Of a DNA stretch of 64,000 nt, positions 8,173 through 17,036 are shown in pieces (the stretch's first letter is position 1; every line of letters starts with the position of its first letter). The position numbers and the translations under genes are program-made. The notes beneath the pieces are model-generated. The model saw only the letters and a program-made list of their open reading frames with translations, did not search any database and had not been told where the DNA came from. Source of the stretch: Allorhizobium sonneratiae (GTDB lineage Bacteria > Pseudomonadota > Alphaproteobacteria > Rhizobiales > Rhizobiaceae); NCBI RefSeq assembly GCF_023700755.1, contig NZ_JAMKOJ010000013.1:57911-121910 (forward strand), given 5' to 3'.

Positions 8173-8739
8173 TCAGGTCCTTTTGGACAAGAATATCAGA
8201 CATTTCTCGAAAGCGGTCAGATCGGTGTAGAGCGCATCCGGCGCTGCAGCATGGGCAAAGATCGGTCCGCCACGGCGCTCCACGCCGCCATGCAACATCA
8301 GATTGTCGATCATGTCGAAATCCTCAAGCGACAACCCATCCGGTCCGCGCTTGTAGCCATCCTCTCCCTTCACCACCTGACCGTCATAAAAGCCTGCGGT
8401 GCGCTCGTAATGATTGTCGAGGACATTGGTATAGGCCGCGACCTGCTTACCCTGGGCACACATATAGCCCAGCTCAAAAGCCGTGCCCGGATCGGCGGCG
8501 ATACCGCGAAACGGCGTGAGATTGGCGATGACACCATCAGCGGCATTCATCATATCCTCATCCACCGCGCTGATTTTCAGGCCAAATTCATGCAGGGTCG
8601 GCGCAGGCTCGATGGAAATGTCGCCGGGGCAGATCGGCTCGAAGCCGTAGCGACGCGTCAAAGCGGCTTTGGCCTCCATCACATCGCGGGCATTGGGCAG
8701 GAATACTTCCGGCCCGGCAAGATAAAGCTTCACGGTCAT
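8173..8739 (-). CDS. Nucleoside 2-deoxyribosyltransferase-like protein
   Basis: Predicted cytosolic enzyme of the nucleoside 2-deoxyribosyltransferase family, which cleaves or transfers (deoxy)ribose from nucleosides or nucleotides. Visible family signatures are KLYLAGPEVFL at the N terminus and DPGTAFELGYMCAQGK near residue 95, which carries the catalytic Glu. The 188-residue length suits the family. The ATG at 8739 is chosen because translation then begins at the beta strand of the LAGPEVF motif and leaves 7 bp after the ribB stop; an upstream codon at 8799 would overlap ribB. Last gene of the aroC-ribB-ndt run. The substrate is unknown. Confidence 0.75.
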   Translation of the reverse strand: MTVKLYLAGPEVFLPNARDVMEAKAALTRRYGFEPICPGDISIEPAPTLHEFGLKISAVDEDMMNAADGVIANLTPFRGIAADPGTAFELGYMCAQGKQVAAYTNVLDNHYERTAGFYDGQVVKGEDGYKRGPDGLSLEDFDMIDNLMLHGGVERRGGPIFAHAAAPDALYTDLTAFEKCLIFLSKRT

Positions 8740-8746
8740 GGACGTC

Positions 8747-9847
8747 TCACAGGATTTCGGTGGCGCAGATGGAAATGCCAAACCCCTCGAGCCCGACATA
8801 ATGGCGCTCGCGCGAGGAAATCAGGCGGATGGAGGTGACACCGAGATCCTTGAGGATCTGGGCGCCGAGGCCGATTTCCAGCCATTCGTTTTCGCGTGCC
8901 TGGGCTTCGTGATGGGCCTCGCGATCGCGCAAGCCGCTGCGGGCCGTTGTCGAAAGGCCAACCCCCACAGAACCTTCGCGCAGATAAACGATGACGCCGC
9001 GCCCTTTTTCGGCCATGCGCTTCATGATCGTGTCGATCTGGCGCTCCCTGCCGAAGACATCGGCACCGACATGTTCGAGATGCAGCCGCACCGGAATATC
9101 CTCGCCATCGCGAATGTCGCCGAACACCACCGCCAGATGCTGCATCGGGTCCCAGGGCAGCGAATAGGCGTGAGCCTTGGCCTTGCCATAGGGCGTGTCG
9201 ATCTCGAAGCTGGAGGCAAGCTCGATCAGCGTTTCCTTGCGCTGGCGATAGGCGATCAGATCGGCGACCGAAATCTGCTTCAATCCGTGCTTGACGGCAA
9301 AATCAGCCACTTGCGGCCCGCGCATCACCGTGCCGTCATCATTGACCAGTTCGGAAATCACCCCGATCGGCGGCAGATTGGCCAGGCGGCAGAGATCGAC
9401 CGCCGCTTCCGTATGGCCGGAGCGCATCAGCACCCCGCCCTCGCGCGAGACCAGCGGAAAAATATGGCCGGGGCGAACGAAATCGGTTGCGCCGACATTG
9501 GGATTGGCCAGATTGCGCACGGTCAGCGTCCGGTCATCGGCGGAAATGCCGGTGGTGGTGCCGTGTTTGAAATCGACGCTGACGGTGAAGGCCGTGGTAT
9601 GCGCGCTATCGTTTTCAGCCACCATGGCCGAAAGATTAAGGCGCTTCGCCTCCTCCTTCGGCATCGGCGCACAGACGATGCCGGAAGTGTGGCGCACGAT
9701 GAAAGCCATCTTTTCCGGCGTACAATGGGTGGCGGCCACGATCAGGTCGCCTTCGTTTTCCCGGTCGTCATCATCGGTTACCACGACGATTTCGCCCGCC
9801 TCGAACGCCCGGATGGCGTCAACAACCCGTTTCTGATCAAAACTCAT
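8747..9847 (-). CDS. ribB: 3,4-dihydroxy-2-butanone-4-phosphate synthase with degenerate GTP cyclohydrolase II domain (RibBX type)
   Basis: Makes 3,4-dihydroxy-2-butanone 4-phosphate from ribulose 5-phosphate for riboflavin synthesis. Residues 1-205 form a complete DHBP synthase domain, with DDDDRENEGDL (metal/substrate acidic motif) and RSGHTEAAVDL. Residues 206-366 align with GTP cyclohydrolase II, but the zinc-cysteine and TGD signature is missing: after VRLHLEHVGADVF there is no CxTGD...CDC. This matches the RibBX arrangement, in which the second domain has lost cyclohydrolase activity. Located between aroC and ndt on one strand, 125 bp after aroC with a RIME-like repeat between. No FMN riboswitch is seen. 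Confidence 0.9.
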   Translation of the reverse strand: MSFDQKRVVDAIRAFEAGEIVVVTDDDDRENEGDLIVAATHCTPEKMAFIVRHTSGIVCAPMPKEEAKRLNLSAMVAENDSAHTTAFTVSVDFKHGTTTGISADDRTLTVRNLANPNVGATDFVRPGHIFPLVSREGGVLMRSGHTEAAVDLCRLANLPPIGVISELVNDDGTVMRGPQVADFAVKHGLKQISVADLIAYRQRKETLIELASSFEIDTPYGKAKAHAYSLPWDPMQHLAVVFGDIRDGEDIPVRLHLEHVGADVFGRERQIDTIMKRMAEKGRGVIVYLREGSVGVGLSTTARSGLRDREAHHEAQARENEWLEIGLGAQILKDLGVTSIRLISSRERHYVGLEGFGISICATEIL

Positions 9848-9862
9848 GGCCGCAAATCCCTC

Positions 9863-9915
9863 TAAAGCATGTCGCGTTTTATTGTCCTCAATAAAGCGAT
9901 TACGGACATGCGAAA
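9863..9915. repeat. RIME-like palindromic repeat (module R), copy 1
   Basis: An imperfect palindrome from gcatgtcgcgttttattgtc to cggacatgc. It is nearly identical to 41322-41378 over about 50 bp. It lies between aroC and ribB and so would be transcribed if the two form an operon. Confidence 0.8.
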
Positions 9916-9971
9916 CAACAGTAGGTTAGACCACGTCAGGCAAACCGGTGTTCACCGGACGCGCCAAAGGT

Positions 9972-11066
9972 TCACCTCAACCGACCGGTCTGGCCACGGT
10001 CGCGCAGATAATGATCGGCCAGCACGCAGGCGAGCATTGCCTCCCCCACCGGCACGGCGCGAATGCCGACGCAAGGATCGTGGCGCCCCTTGGTGCGCAC
10101 ATCGACATTGTTGCCATCGGCATCGATGGATTTGCGCTCGGTCAGGATCGAAGAGGTCGGCTTGATGGCAAAGCGGGCAATGATCGGCTCACCGGTGGAG
10201 ATGCCGCCGAGAATGCCGCCGGCATGATTGGACAGAAACAGCGGCTTGCCGTCATTACCCATGCGCATTTCATCGGCGTTTTCCTCGCCGGTGATCTCTG
10301 CGGCGGCAAAGCCGTTGCCGATCTCCACCCCCTTGACCGCATTGATCGACATCAGGGCTGCGGAAATCTCCTGATCGAGCTTGCCATAGATCGGCGCGCC
10401 AAGGCCTGCGGGAACGCCTTCTGCGACCACTTCAACGACAGCACCGACCGACGAGCCCGCCTTGCGGATCGTATCGAGATAGTCTTCCCAGACCGGCACG
10501 ATTTTCGGATCGGGGGCAAAGAAGGGATTGTTATTCACCTCGGCCCAGTCCCAGTTGGCCCGGTCGATCCTGTGCTTGCCGATCTGAACGAGCGCGCCGC
10601 GAATGTTGACCTGCGGCAGAACCAGACGGGCAATGGCGCCGGCAGCAACGCGCGCCGCCGTTTCACGCGCCGAGGAGCGTCCGCCGCCGCGATAATCACG
10701 GATGCCATATTTGGCATCATAGGTATAATCGGCATGGCCGGGGCGATATTGCCGGGCAATCTCACCATAATCCTTCGAGCGCTGATCGGTGTTTTCAATC
10801 ATCAGCGATATCGGCGTGCCGGTGGTGATGAAGCTTTCATCCTCCTGCGGCATCACGCCGGAAAGCACCTTGACCAGATCGGCCTCACGGCGCTGGGTGA
10901 CGAAACGCGATTGGCCGGGCTTGCGCCGGTCAAGCCAGATCTGGATATCGTCCAGACCGAAGCGAAGGCCGGGCGGGCAGCCATCGACAACCGCCCCAAG
11001 GGCGGGTCCATGGCTTTCGCCCCAGGTGGTGACGCGGAAAAGATGACCGAAACTGTTATGCGACAT
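9972..11066 (-). CDS. aroC: Chorismate synthase
   Basis: Catalyses the last step of the shikimate pathway, 5-enolpyruvylshikimate-3-phosphate to chorismate, using reduced FMN. The N-terminal signature [14 protein letters not shown] is intact, as are the [13 protein letters not shown] and [16 protein letters not shown] regions typical of the family. The ATG at 11066 gives 364 residues, the usual rhizobial length; the frame extends upstream to 11171 without conservation. It heads a run with ribB and ndt. A flavin-using enzyme beside ribB is a functional link, though co-transcription across the intervening repeat is not proven. Confidence 0.95.
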   Translation of the reverse strand: MSHNSFGHLFRVTTWGESHGPALGAVVDGCPPGLRFGLDDIQIWLDRRKPGQSRFVTQRREADLVKVLSGVMPQEDESFITTGTPISLMIENTDQRSKDYGEIARQYRPGHADYTYDAKYGIRDYRGGGRSSARETAARVAAGAIARLVLPQVNIRGALVQIGKHRIDRANWDWAEVNNNPFFAPDPKIVPVWEDYLDTIRKAGSSVGAVVEVVAEGVPAGLGAPIYGKLDQEISAALMSINAVKGVEIGNGFAAAEITGEENADEMRMGNDGKPLFLSNHAGGILGGISTGEPIIARFAIKPTSSILTERKSIDADGNNVDVRTKGRHDPCVGIRAVPVGEAMLACVLADHYLRDRGQTGRLR

Positions 11067-11202
11067 CGATGAAACCGGTATTCTGGCGTTTTCCTCGGGA
11101 AAAACGGTATTTCCCCGGCAAGACAAACGAAACGAGGCGGCCCCTTCCCTCCCACTGGCATGACATGTCACGGGAAGGCCGGGTGTGACGTTTGCGTGTC
11201 TT

Positions 11203-11285
11203 ACTGCATAATTCCAGGAATCGGAAATTGAATTGAAAACAAAATCATTCGGCAGATTTAAAATTTTATAGCGCCATGCGGTTTA
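11203..11285. repeat. Decayed copy of dispersed intergenic repeat
   Basis: Recognisable pieces are ctgcataattccaggaatcgg, cagatttaaa and tagcgccatgcggttt, in the order of modules Q and P reversed, with many substitutions. It lies between aroC and the GGDEF-EAL gene. Confidence 0.5.
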
Positions 11286-11317
11286 TCAAGTGCCTGACGC
11301 TTTTCCTGCCTGTCCCA

Positions 11318-14300
11318 TCAGGATGCACGCTTTCGCTGGTTTCCAGACAGTGCGAAGGCGGTGAATTCGTCATAGGGCATCGGTCTGGCATAGGCATAAC
11401 CTTGCAGCACATCGCAGCCGAGATCATTCAGAATAGCGGCGTGTTCGATGGTCTCCACCCCTTCGGCCACCGTTTCGATGCCGAGCGAGCGGGCGATGTC
11501 GACGATGGAGCGCACCAGAGACCGTTCCCGGCCCGAATTGAGGATCGGCATGACCAGCTGGCGGTCGATCTTCAATCGCTTCGGCTGTAATCTGAGCAGA
11601 CTGATGATGGACGTATGGCCGGTGCCGAAATCGTCGATCTCGATATCGATGCCGAGCGCCTTGATCCGTTCGATATTGTCAGTTGCCACCTCCTCGCTCT
11701 CGTCGAGGAAAATCGATTCCACCAATTCGAAGGCGATTTCTCCACGGCGGATACTGAGTCTCTCCAGCGTTTCAACCAGCCGGTCGTCATGCAGACGGCG
11801 CGAGGAGACGTTGACCGAGACTTTCGGCACATGCAGTCCCATGGCAGCCCAGCGCATCTTGTCGCGCAGCACCTGTTCCAGCACGACCTGATCGAGACGA
11901 CCGGTAATGTTCAGATCATCGGCGATGCGCAGGAAGCTCAAGGTGTTGACCAGGCCATGTTCACGGTGGCGCCAGCGGATCAGGGCCTCGGCCCCGATCA
12001 GTTCAAGCGTTTTGGCGCAAAATTGCGGCTGATACCAGGTCTGGATTTCATCCTGCTCCAGCGCCGACAAAAGGTCATCGGCCATACGTCTGCTGCTGGA
12101 AGCCGCCGATTGCAGACCGGGCGTGAAGAATTCAAAACCGTTGCGCCCCTTGCGCTTGGCCTCATAAAGCGCAAGATCGGCATTGATCAGGCTTTTGCGG
12201 GCATCGCCGACGCCCTTCACCTCGGCAATGCCGATGGACACGCCATACCGGCAGGTGGCGCCATCGTAATTGACCGGCAGGTTCATATCATGGATGATGG
12301 TTTTGGCCAGCGCTGTCGTCGCCTCGGTATCGATATGTGAACGCATGAGAATGACGAATTCATCGCCGCCGATGCGCGCTACCAGATGCTTCGAACCGAC
12401 GTGACGCGTCAGGACCTGAGCGGCATTGACCAGCATGGCGTCGCCGGCGGCATGACCGAGTGTATCGTTGATCTCCTTGAATCGGTCGAGATCCAGATGC
12501 AGGATGGTGTATCCCATCGGCAAGAACTGCTGCTCTGACTGCAAGGCATCCAGTTCCATATCCAGCTTGCGGCGATTGGCCAGGCCGGTGAGCGAATCAT
12601 GCAAGGCATTGTATTCGATGCGGGTTTTTGCCAGTTCCAGTTCGACATTGCGGCTGTCAGCCTCGACTTTTGCCGCTTTCAGCTGCTCTGTCATGCGCAC
12701 ATCGGCGGTCACATCGAAAACCACGCCGATGAATTTGCGCCGGCGGTCGCGCGCAGTATGGATCTGGCCGACACTGCGGACATGGCGGATCGAGCCGTCA
12801 TCCAGTCGCACACGGTGGGTGATATCCAGTTTTCCATTCTCGATTTCCGCCTTCTGACTGGCCTTGAGCAGAAGACTGCGATCCTCCTCAGGAACATGGC
12901 GCAGCCACTGTTCTTCCGTAACATGCCGATTGCGCGTCGGCTTCAGATTGTAAAGATGGAACATCCGTGCGTCCCAGATGGTGACGCCTGTGGCAAAATC
13001 ATGTTCCCATACACCGCAATCATAAGACACCAGCGCCAGTTCCAGGCGATGGGACAGATCTTCGAATTCCTGTTCACGCACGGACAATTCATCGAGCGCC
13101 AGCTCAAGCTCGGCATTCTTGATATCGGTGTTTTCCTTGGCGGCCAGAAGATCATCTCTCAGCGCCAGGTCGTCTGTGATATCGAAAAACAGGCCAGTCA
13201 GGCGAAAGCGACCGGACTGCCGGTCGCGCAGGGCGACGGAGCGCAGACGACGCACCGCACCATCGACCATCATGACCCGATAAATCATCTGACAAGGCGC
13301 ATCGCTTTCGATGCAGCGTTGGAGATAGGCGTCCATCTCACCGCGATCTTCCGGATGGATAACGCCAAGCCATTCCTGATGCAGGACACCATGCCATGTT
13401 GCCAGCCCGGTTTCATTCGCCTGCCATGCTAAAAGCCCATGGAGCCGTGCAGCCCGACTGTCGAAGATCACACTGCCATGCGGCTCATCCATTTCAAATA
13501 TGCCGATATTGGCACTTTCCATGGCAAGGCCAAAGCGTGCAGCAAGCGCCATATGCTCGGCATCGCGCTTGTTCAAACACTCGGCATAGTAATTTCTCTT
13601 GATCAGCAGGATGGCAACACCGGTTGCCGGAATGAGAAAAAACAGCATCAAACCCATCAGGATAAGGCGAAACTGCAAAACGTCCGGAACAGGGGCATTC
13701 CAGCCCCCCTCCGGCTCCGCCTCCAGACGCCAATGGGCACTGCCAAGCGCAAAGCCCAAAACCTGCGGCTCCTCAAACCTGGTTTTCCAGCCCAGCACCG
13801 GCTTCAAACCACTCTCATCCACCTGTAGAATGCGAAAATGCAGCGCTTTCGACGGAATATCCTCTCTTGCCGATATCCCGGGAAGAGACTGCATAGCCGC
13901 CGTGAAAAACTGCTCCGGATCCATCAGTATCGACAAGCTCGCCTTTCTGCCCGTGCCCTGCTGGCAGCAAAGAAGCGGAACAACCATCTCAAGCCGGTCG
14001 GCAGACACCATTGTCGGCCACGACACGGACGCTGAAGACCAATCTGAAGGCTGAATGCCCACGTCCTGCGTCGCCCAGACCTTGACGGGCTTCCCGTCAA
14101 CGGTCATCGCGATTGCCAAAATCTCGCTGTTGTCGGTCAGGACGTGTCTCGCCACCTTTTCAACGTCCTGCGAGGCCGGATCGATCCCGCTGTTCAGAAG
14201 ACCGGCAAGCCGGTCAAAACGATCCTGTGTTTTGAGAAAATGCGTTTCCAGCTGTAAGGCGGCATGGGTCAGATCATCGGCGACTTCGTTGCGTATCGAC

Positions 14301-14455
14301 TCTTTATAATGTCGCGCATTCATGCCATCGAGAACGATGCAAAGACCGAAAAGGCAGACAATCAATCCTGCAAGACATATCAGAATCACCCGGCTTGACG
14401 AAAGCCGCAGTCCGGACATGATGAGTGTCATCCTGTTTTTGAAAAAATCGGCCAT
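11318..14455 (-). CDS. Membrane-bound PAS-GGDEF-EAL c-di-GMP turnover protein
   Basis: A 1045-residue signalling protein predicted to make and/or degrade cyclic di-GMP. Order: TM helix about 22-45, a periplasmic sensor region of some 225 residues, a second TM about 275-297, two PAS-like domains (about 315-435 and 470-595), GGDEF domain (about 620-775) and EAL domain (about 795-1035). Both catalytic motifs are intact: RIGGDEFVIL, and AEALIRWRH with downstream DDFGTG, LKID and AEGVE metal/base residues. No RxxD inhibitory site precedes GGDEF. The ATG at 14455 is preferred over a GTG at 14497 because AAGGGG lies 6 nt upstream. It stands alone. Confidence 0.9.
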   Translation of the reverse strand: MADFFKNRMTLIMSGLRLSSSRVILICLAGLIVCLFGLCIVLDGMNARHYKESIRNEVADDLTHAALQLETHFLKTQDRFDRLAGLLNSGIDPASQDVEKVARHVLTDNSEILAIAMTVDGKPVKVWATQDVGIQPSDWSSASVSWPTMVSADRLEMVVPLLCCQQGTGRKASLSILMDPEQFFTAAMQSLPGISAREDIPSKALHFRILQVDESGLKPVLGWKTRFEEPQVLGFALGSAHWRLEAEPEGGWNAPVPDVLQFRLILMGLMLFFLIPATGVAILLIKRNYYAECLNKRDAEHMALAARFGLAMESANIGIFEMDEPHGSVIFDSRAARLHGLLAWQANETGLATWHGVLHQEWLGVIHPEDRGEMDAYLQRCIESDAPCQMIYRVMMVDGAVRRLRSVALRDRQSGRFRLTGLFFDITDDLALRDDLLAAKENTDIKNAELELALDELSVREQEFEDLSHRLELALVSYDCGVWEHDFATGVTIWDARMFHLYNLKPTRNRHVTEEQWLRHVPEEDRSLLLKASQKAEIENGKLDITHRVRLDDGSIRHVRSVGQIHTARDRRRKFIGVVFDVTADVRMTEQLKAAKVEADSRNVELELAKTRIEYNALHDSLTGLANRRKLDMELDALQSEQQFLPMGYTILHLDLDRFKEINDTLGHAAGDAMLVNAAQVLTRHVGSKHLVARIGGDEFVILMRSHIDTEATTALAKTIIHDMNLPVNYDGATCRYGVSIGIAEVKGVGDARKSLINADLALYEAKRKGRNGFEFFTPGLQSAASSSRRMADDLLSALEQDEIQTWYQPQFCAKTLELIGAEALIRWRHREHGLVNTLSFLRIADDLNITGRLDQVVLEQVLRDKMRWAAMGLHVPKVSVNVSSRRLHDDRLVETLERLSIRRGEIAFELVESIFLDESEEVATDNIERIKALGIDIEIDDFGTGHTSIISLLRLQPKRLKIDRQLVMPILNSGRERSLVRSIVDIARSLGIETVAEGVETIEHAAILNDLGCDVLQGYAYARPMPYDEFTAFALSGNQRKRAS

Positions 14456-15141
14456 ATGCCCCTTGTCTTTCGCATGCCAAACCCTTGCGTCTTTCACGAT
14501 GTCGCCAAAGGAGTACCGAAAAGCTGCAGGCGCTCTTCATTCCGATGACGTCACTATACTTTCAGCCTTGAAAGATCGTTGCACGACAGTTGCGCAAGAG
14601 AAAATATTTCTTACATACCCCGCAGCAATTATATCGGGGGATGTGTTAATTTAGACTTTCATGAGATGAGAGGATTCGACGATCCCCGGCAAATGCCAAG
14701 GGTGTTTTTGCTTTGCCGTTCTTGTCACCTCTCTGCTCCTGCATAATTCCTTAAATCGGGTGAGATTTAAGCAGAAAATGATGCAGCAAATTTAAAGTGC
14801 TACAACGTCCTTTGTGCGCTTTATAAAACGCAACCGCGCGTTAGAGTATCGTGCCGAAAATCGGAATCGATCGAACGCATTGCCTTTAAAAAGAGTGCAA
14901 GAATATTGCGTACTACCATGCGTTAAAAAAGATGACAGCATTTTCGTATTGTCATGAAAACGAAAATGCAAAGAGGATAAAATTGTGCATGAGATTAAAA
15001 TTTTAATAGCATCCTGCTCTATAAAATGCGCAATTCTACAAGACACGATTTATCTCTTGTTTTGACGCATCGACCTTAATGTGTCATTGACGACAATGAA
15101 ATGCGGCATTGTTTAGACCACATGAAAACAGGACGGCCTGA
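14456..15141. other. Gene-free interval with repeat copy and AT-rich palindromes
   Basis: This 686-bp interval between divergent genes holds a reversed repeat copy (14739-14846). It also has a perfect 10-bp hairpin gcattttcgt/acgaaaatgc (14938-14947 and 14960-14969) and a perfect 14-bp palindrome attaaaattttaat (14994-15007). It is clearly more AT-rich from about 14850 to 15080. No convincing ORF or tRNA was seen. Confidence 0.6.
14739..14880. repeat. Reversed copy of dispersed intergenic repeat (Q then P) plus tail
   Basis: Reads ctgcataattccttaaatcg, then agcaaatttaaagtgctac, then the P palindrome around gcgctttataaaacgc. A tail, gtgccgaaaatcggaatcga, follows and is related to the arm near 5620. 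Orientation is opposite to 7331-7439 and 32755-32862. Confidence 0.8.
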
Positions 15142-15402
15142 ATGCGGTTGTTGCTCCTCAATATTGCAGCGCTTGTCGCTCTTATCGTTCCCATGACCGT
15201 GCTGGCACAGAACAACACGATCGAAACGACGATCAAGGCCATAGATGTTACCCGGCTAACCATCACTCTTGCTGATGGCAAGACCTATCAGGTTCCTGCA
15301 GAATTCAATTTTAACGGATTGACTGTGGGGGAGAAGGTTTCCGTCAGCTATTCGCTTGTCGATGGCAAACGCGTCATTGACGATCTCGATGTTGAGGATT
15401 GA
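15142..15402 (+). CDS. Small exported DUF1344-like protein
   Basis: An 86-residue protein with a clear N-terminal signal peptide (hydrophobic LLLLNIAALVALIVP, cleavage likely after VLA-Q). The mature part is about 64 residues and resembles DUF1344, a small periplasmic beta-rich family in rhizobia (TLADGKTYQVP and LTVGEKVSVSY fit the repeating-strand pattern). Function unknown. AGGAC lies upstream of the ATG. It converges with the histidine phosphatase gene, whose stop lies 22 bp away. Confidence 0.75.
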   Translation: MRLLLLNIAALVALIVPMTVLAQNNTIETTIKAIDVTRLTITLADGKTYQVPAEFNFNGLTVGEKVSVSYSLVDGKRVIDDLDVED

Positions 15403-15423
15403 CCCACACGGGAGCGCCCGAGC

Positions 15424-16020
15424 TCAGAGCCAGACCAGATTGCCACCCGCCAGATCGATGGACAGCAGGCTGTCCTGCGGAATGGGCATGGCACAGGCAT
15501 CATCTTCCGCCACTTTGCCGATCAGACGGAAAAAGCTGCGAATGACGCCGCCATGGGTGACGGCAACCGTTGGCCTCTCCACCGAGGCAAGCCAGGCACC
15601 TGTGCGCCAGGAGAGGATTTCATAACTTTCCGCATGGGGGCCGGGCGGGATGAAATCCCATTTGCCGAGTGAGCGCCCCTTGACCTTGCCAGGATAGAGT
15701 TTTTTCAGCTCGGCTGTGGTGTGACCTTCCCAGTCACCGAAACAGATTTCCTTCAGCCGGTCATCGATCCGGTATTCTTTCGGATCAAGGCCCATTTCGG
15801 TACGCATACGCTCCATGGTCTCACGGGTACGACCAAGCGGCGATGCAACGAAATCAAAATCCTGGATACGGGGCCCAAGAATATGGGCGAGCGTCTGGCC
15901 ATTGCGCATGGCCTGACCCCGCCCAGTGGCATTCAACGGGATATCCGTCTGCCCCTGAAACCGCCCTTCGGCATTCCAGTCCGTCTGACCGTGGCGGACC
16001 AGATAAAGCGAAACGGCCAT
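15424..16020 (-). CDS. Histidine phosphatase family protein (phosphoglycerate-mutase-like)
   Basis: Cytosolic phosphatase of the branch-1 histidine phosphatase superfamily. The phospho-accepting RHG motif is at the N terminus (LYLVRHGQTDWN), a second arginine lies in SPLGRTRETM, the acidic residue in FGDWEGHT, and the second catalytic histidine in VAVTHGGVIRSF near residue 165. The 198-residue length fits phosphatases better than full phosphoglycerate mutase. Substrate unknown. The ATG at 16020 lies 13 bp after the fabI stop, so it is probably co-transcribed with dnaJ-like and fabI. Confidence 0.85.
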   Translation of the reverse strand: MAVSLYLVRHGQTDWNAEGRFQGQTDIPLNATGRGQAMRNGQTLAHILGPRIQDFDFVASPLGRTRETMERMRTEMGLDPKEYRIDDRLKEICFGDWEGHTTAELKKLYPGKVKGRSLGKWDFIPPGPHAESYEILSWRTGAWLASVERPTVAVTHGGVIRSFFRLIGKVAEDDACAMPIPQDSLLSIDLAGGNLVWL

Positions 16021-16033
16021 TGGCTTGGACCCA

Positions 16034-16852
16034 CTATTCCTTTGCCGTGCTGATGTCCGGCGCATCCACCGCCTTCATGCCAACGGTGTGATAGCCGCAA
16101 TCGACATGATGGACTTCGCCGGTCACCCCTGTCGACAGATCCGACAGCAGATAAAGACCGGACAAGCCGACTTCATCCGTGGTGACATTGCGCTTCAGCG
16201 GCGAGTTATACTCATTCCACTTGAGAATATAGCGGAAATCGCCGATGCCGGAGGCCGCGAGTGTCTTGATCGGCCCTGCAGAAATCGCATTGACGCGGAT
16301 GCCGCGCCCGCCCATGTCCACGGCCAGATAGCGCACACTGGCTTCCAGCGCCGCCTTGGCCACGCCCATGACGTTATAATGCGGCATGACCTTTTCGGCG
16401 CCGTAATAGGTCAGCGTCACCAGCGAACCGCCATCATTGAGAATGGCTTCAGCACGTTTGGCTACCGCCGTGAAGGAATAGACGGAAATATCCATGGTGC
16501 GGGCAAAATTTTCCCGCGTCGTATCGATATAGCGGCCCGTCAGTTCGTCCTTGTCGGAAAAGGCAATGGCATGAACGACGAAATCGATCTTGCCCCACTT
16601 GTCCTCAAGCGCCTTGAACACGGCGTCGATGCTTGCAAGATCGGTGACATCGCAATCACCGGCCAAAAAGGCATCGAGGTCCTGAGCCAGAGGCTCGACC
16701 CGTTTTTTCAACGCTTCCCCTTGCCAGGTCAACGCAATTTCAGCGCCAGCCTCGCGGCAGGCTTTGGCAATGCCCCACGCAATGGACCGGTTGTTGGCGA
16801 CACCCATGATCACGCCACGCTTGCCTGCCATAAGGCCCGATAGTTGAGCCAT
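16034..16852 (-). CDS. fabI: Enoyl-[acyl-carrier-protein] reductase (NADH) FabI
   Basis: Reduces the trans-2-enoyl-ACP double bond in the last step of each fatty-acid elongation cycle; target of triclosan-type inhibitors. It is a Rossmann-fold SDR of 272 residues with the atypical FabI cofactor loop (GVANNRSIAWGIAK), and the catalytic Tyr-x6-Lys is seen in PHYNVMGVAKAALE. The substrate-loop region SAGPIKTLAASGI is intact. Start at 16852 (MAQLSGLM) gives the normal length; the frame extends upstream without conservation. It lies between the dnaJ-like gene (184 bp upstream) and the phosphatase (13 bp downstream). Confidence 0.95.
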   Translation of the reverse strand: MAQLSGLMAGKRGVIMGVANNRSIAWGIAKACREAGAEIALTWQGEALKKRVEPLAQDLDAFLAGDCDVTDLASIDAVFKALEDKWGKIDFVVHAIAFSDKDELTGRYIDTTRENFARTMDISVYSFTAVAKRAEAILNDGGSLVTLTYYGAEKVMPHYNVMGVAKAALEASVRYLAVDMGGRGIRVNAISAGPIKTLAASGIGDFRYILKWNEYNSPLKRNVTTDEVGLSGLYLLSDLSTGVTGEVHHVDCGYHTVGMKAVDAPDISTAKE

Positions 16853-17036
16853 GCTCTGCTCCCTGACAATATTCGACCGAACCTGCCTATGGCATAGCGT
16901 GGCTGAGGGTTCAAGCACTTGCATGACAATCCATCAGGCCGCAGCGCAACAAAAACTGTTAGAAACGGTAATAAAGGGTGTGAGCCCCCGAGCTTGTCCA
17001 TCCCGGCAGGAAACAGGGCGCGGCCTTTCACTCGCA

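Noticed and set aside
9848..9971. FMN riboswitch upstream of ribB
   Set aside because: The interval is mostly a RIME-like palindrome; the conserved RFN element pattern is not present.
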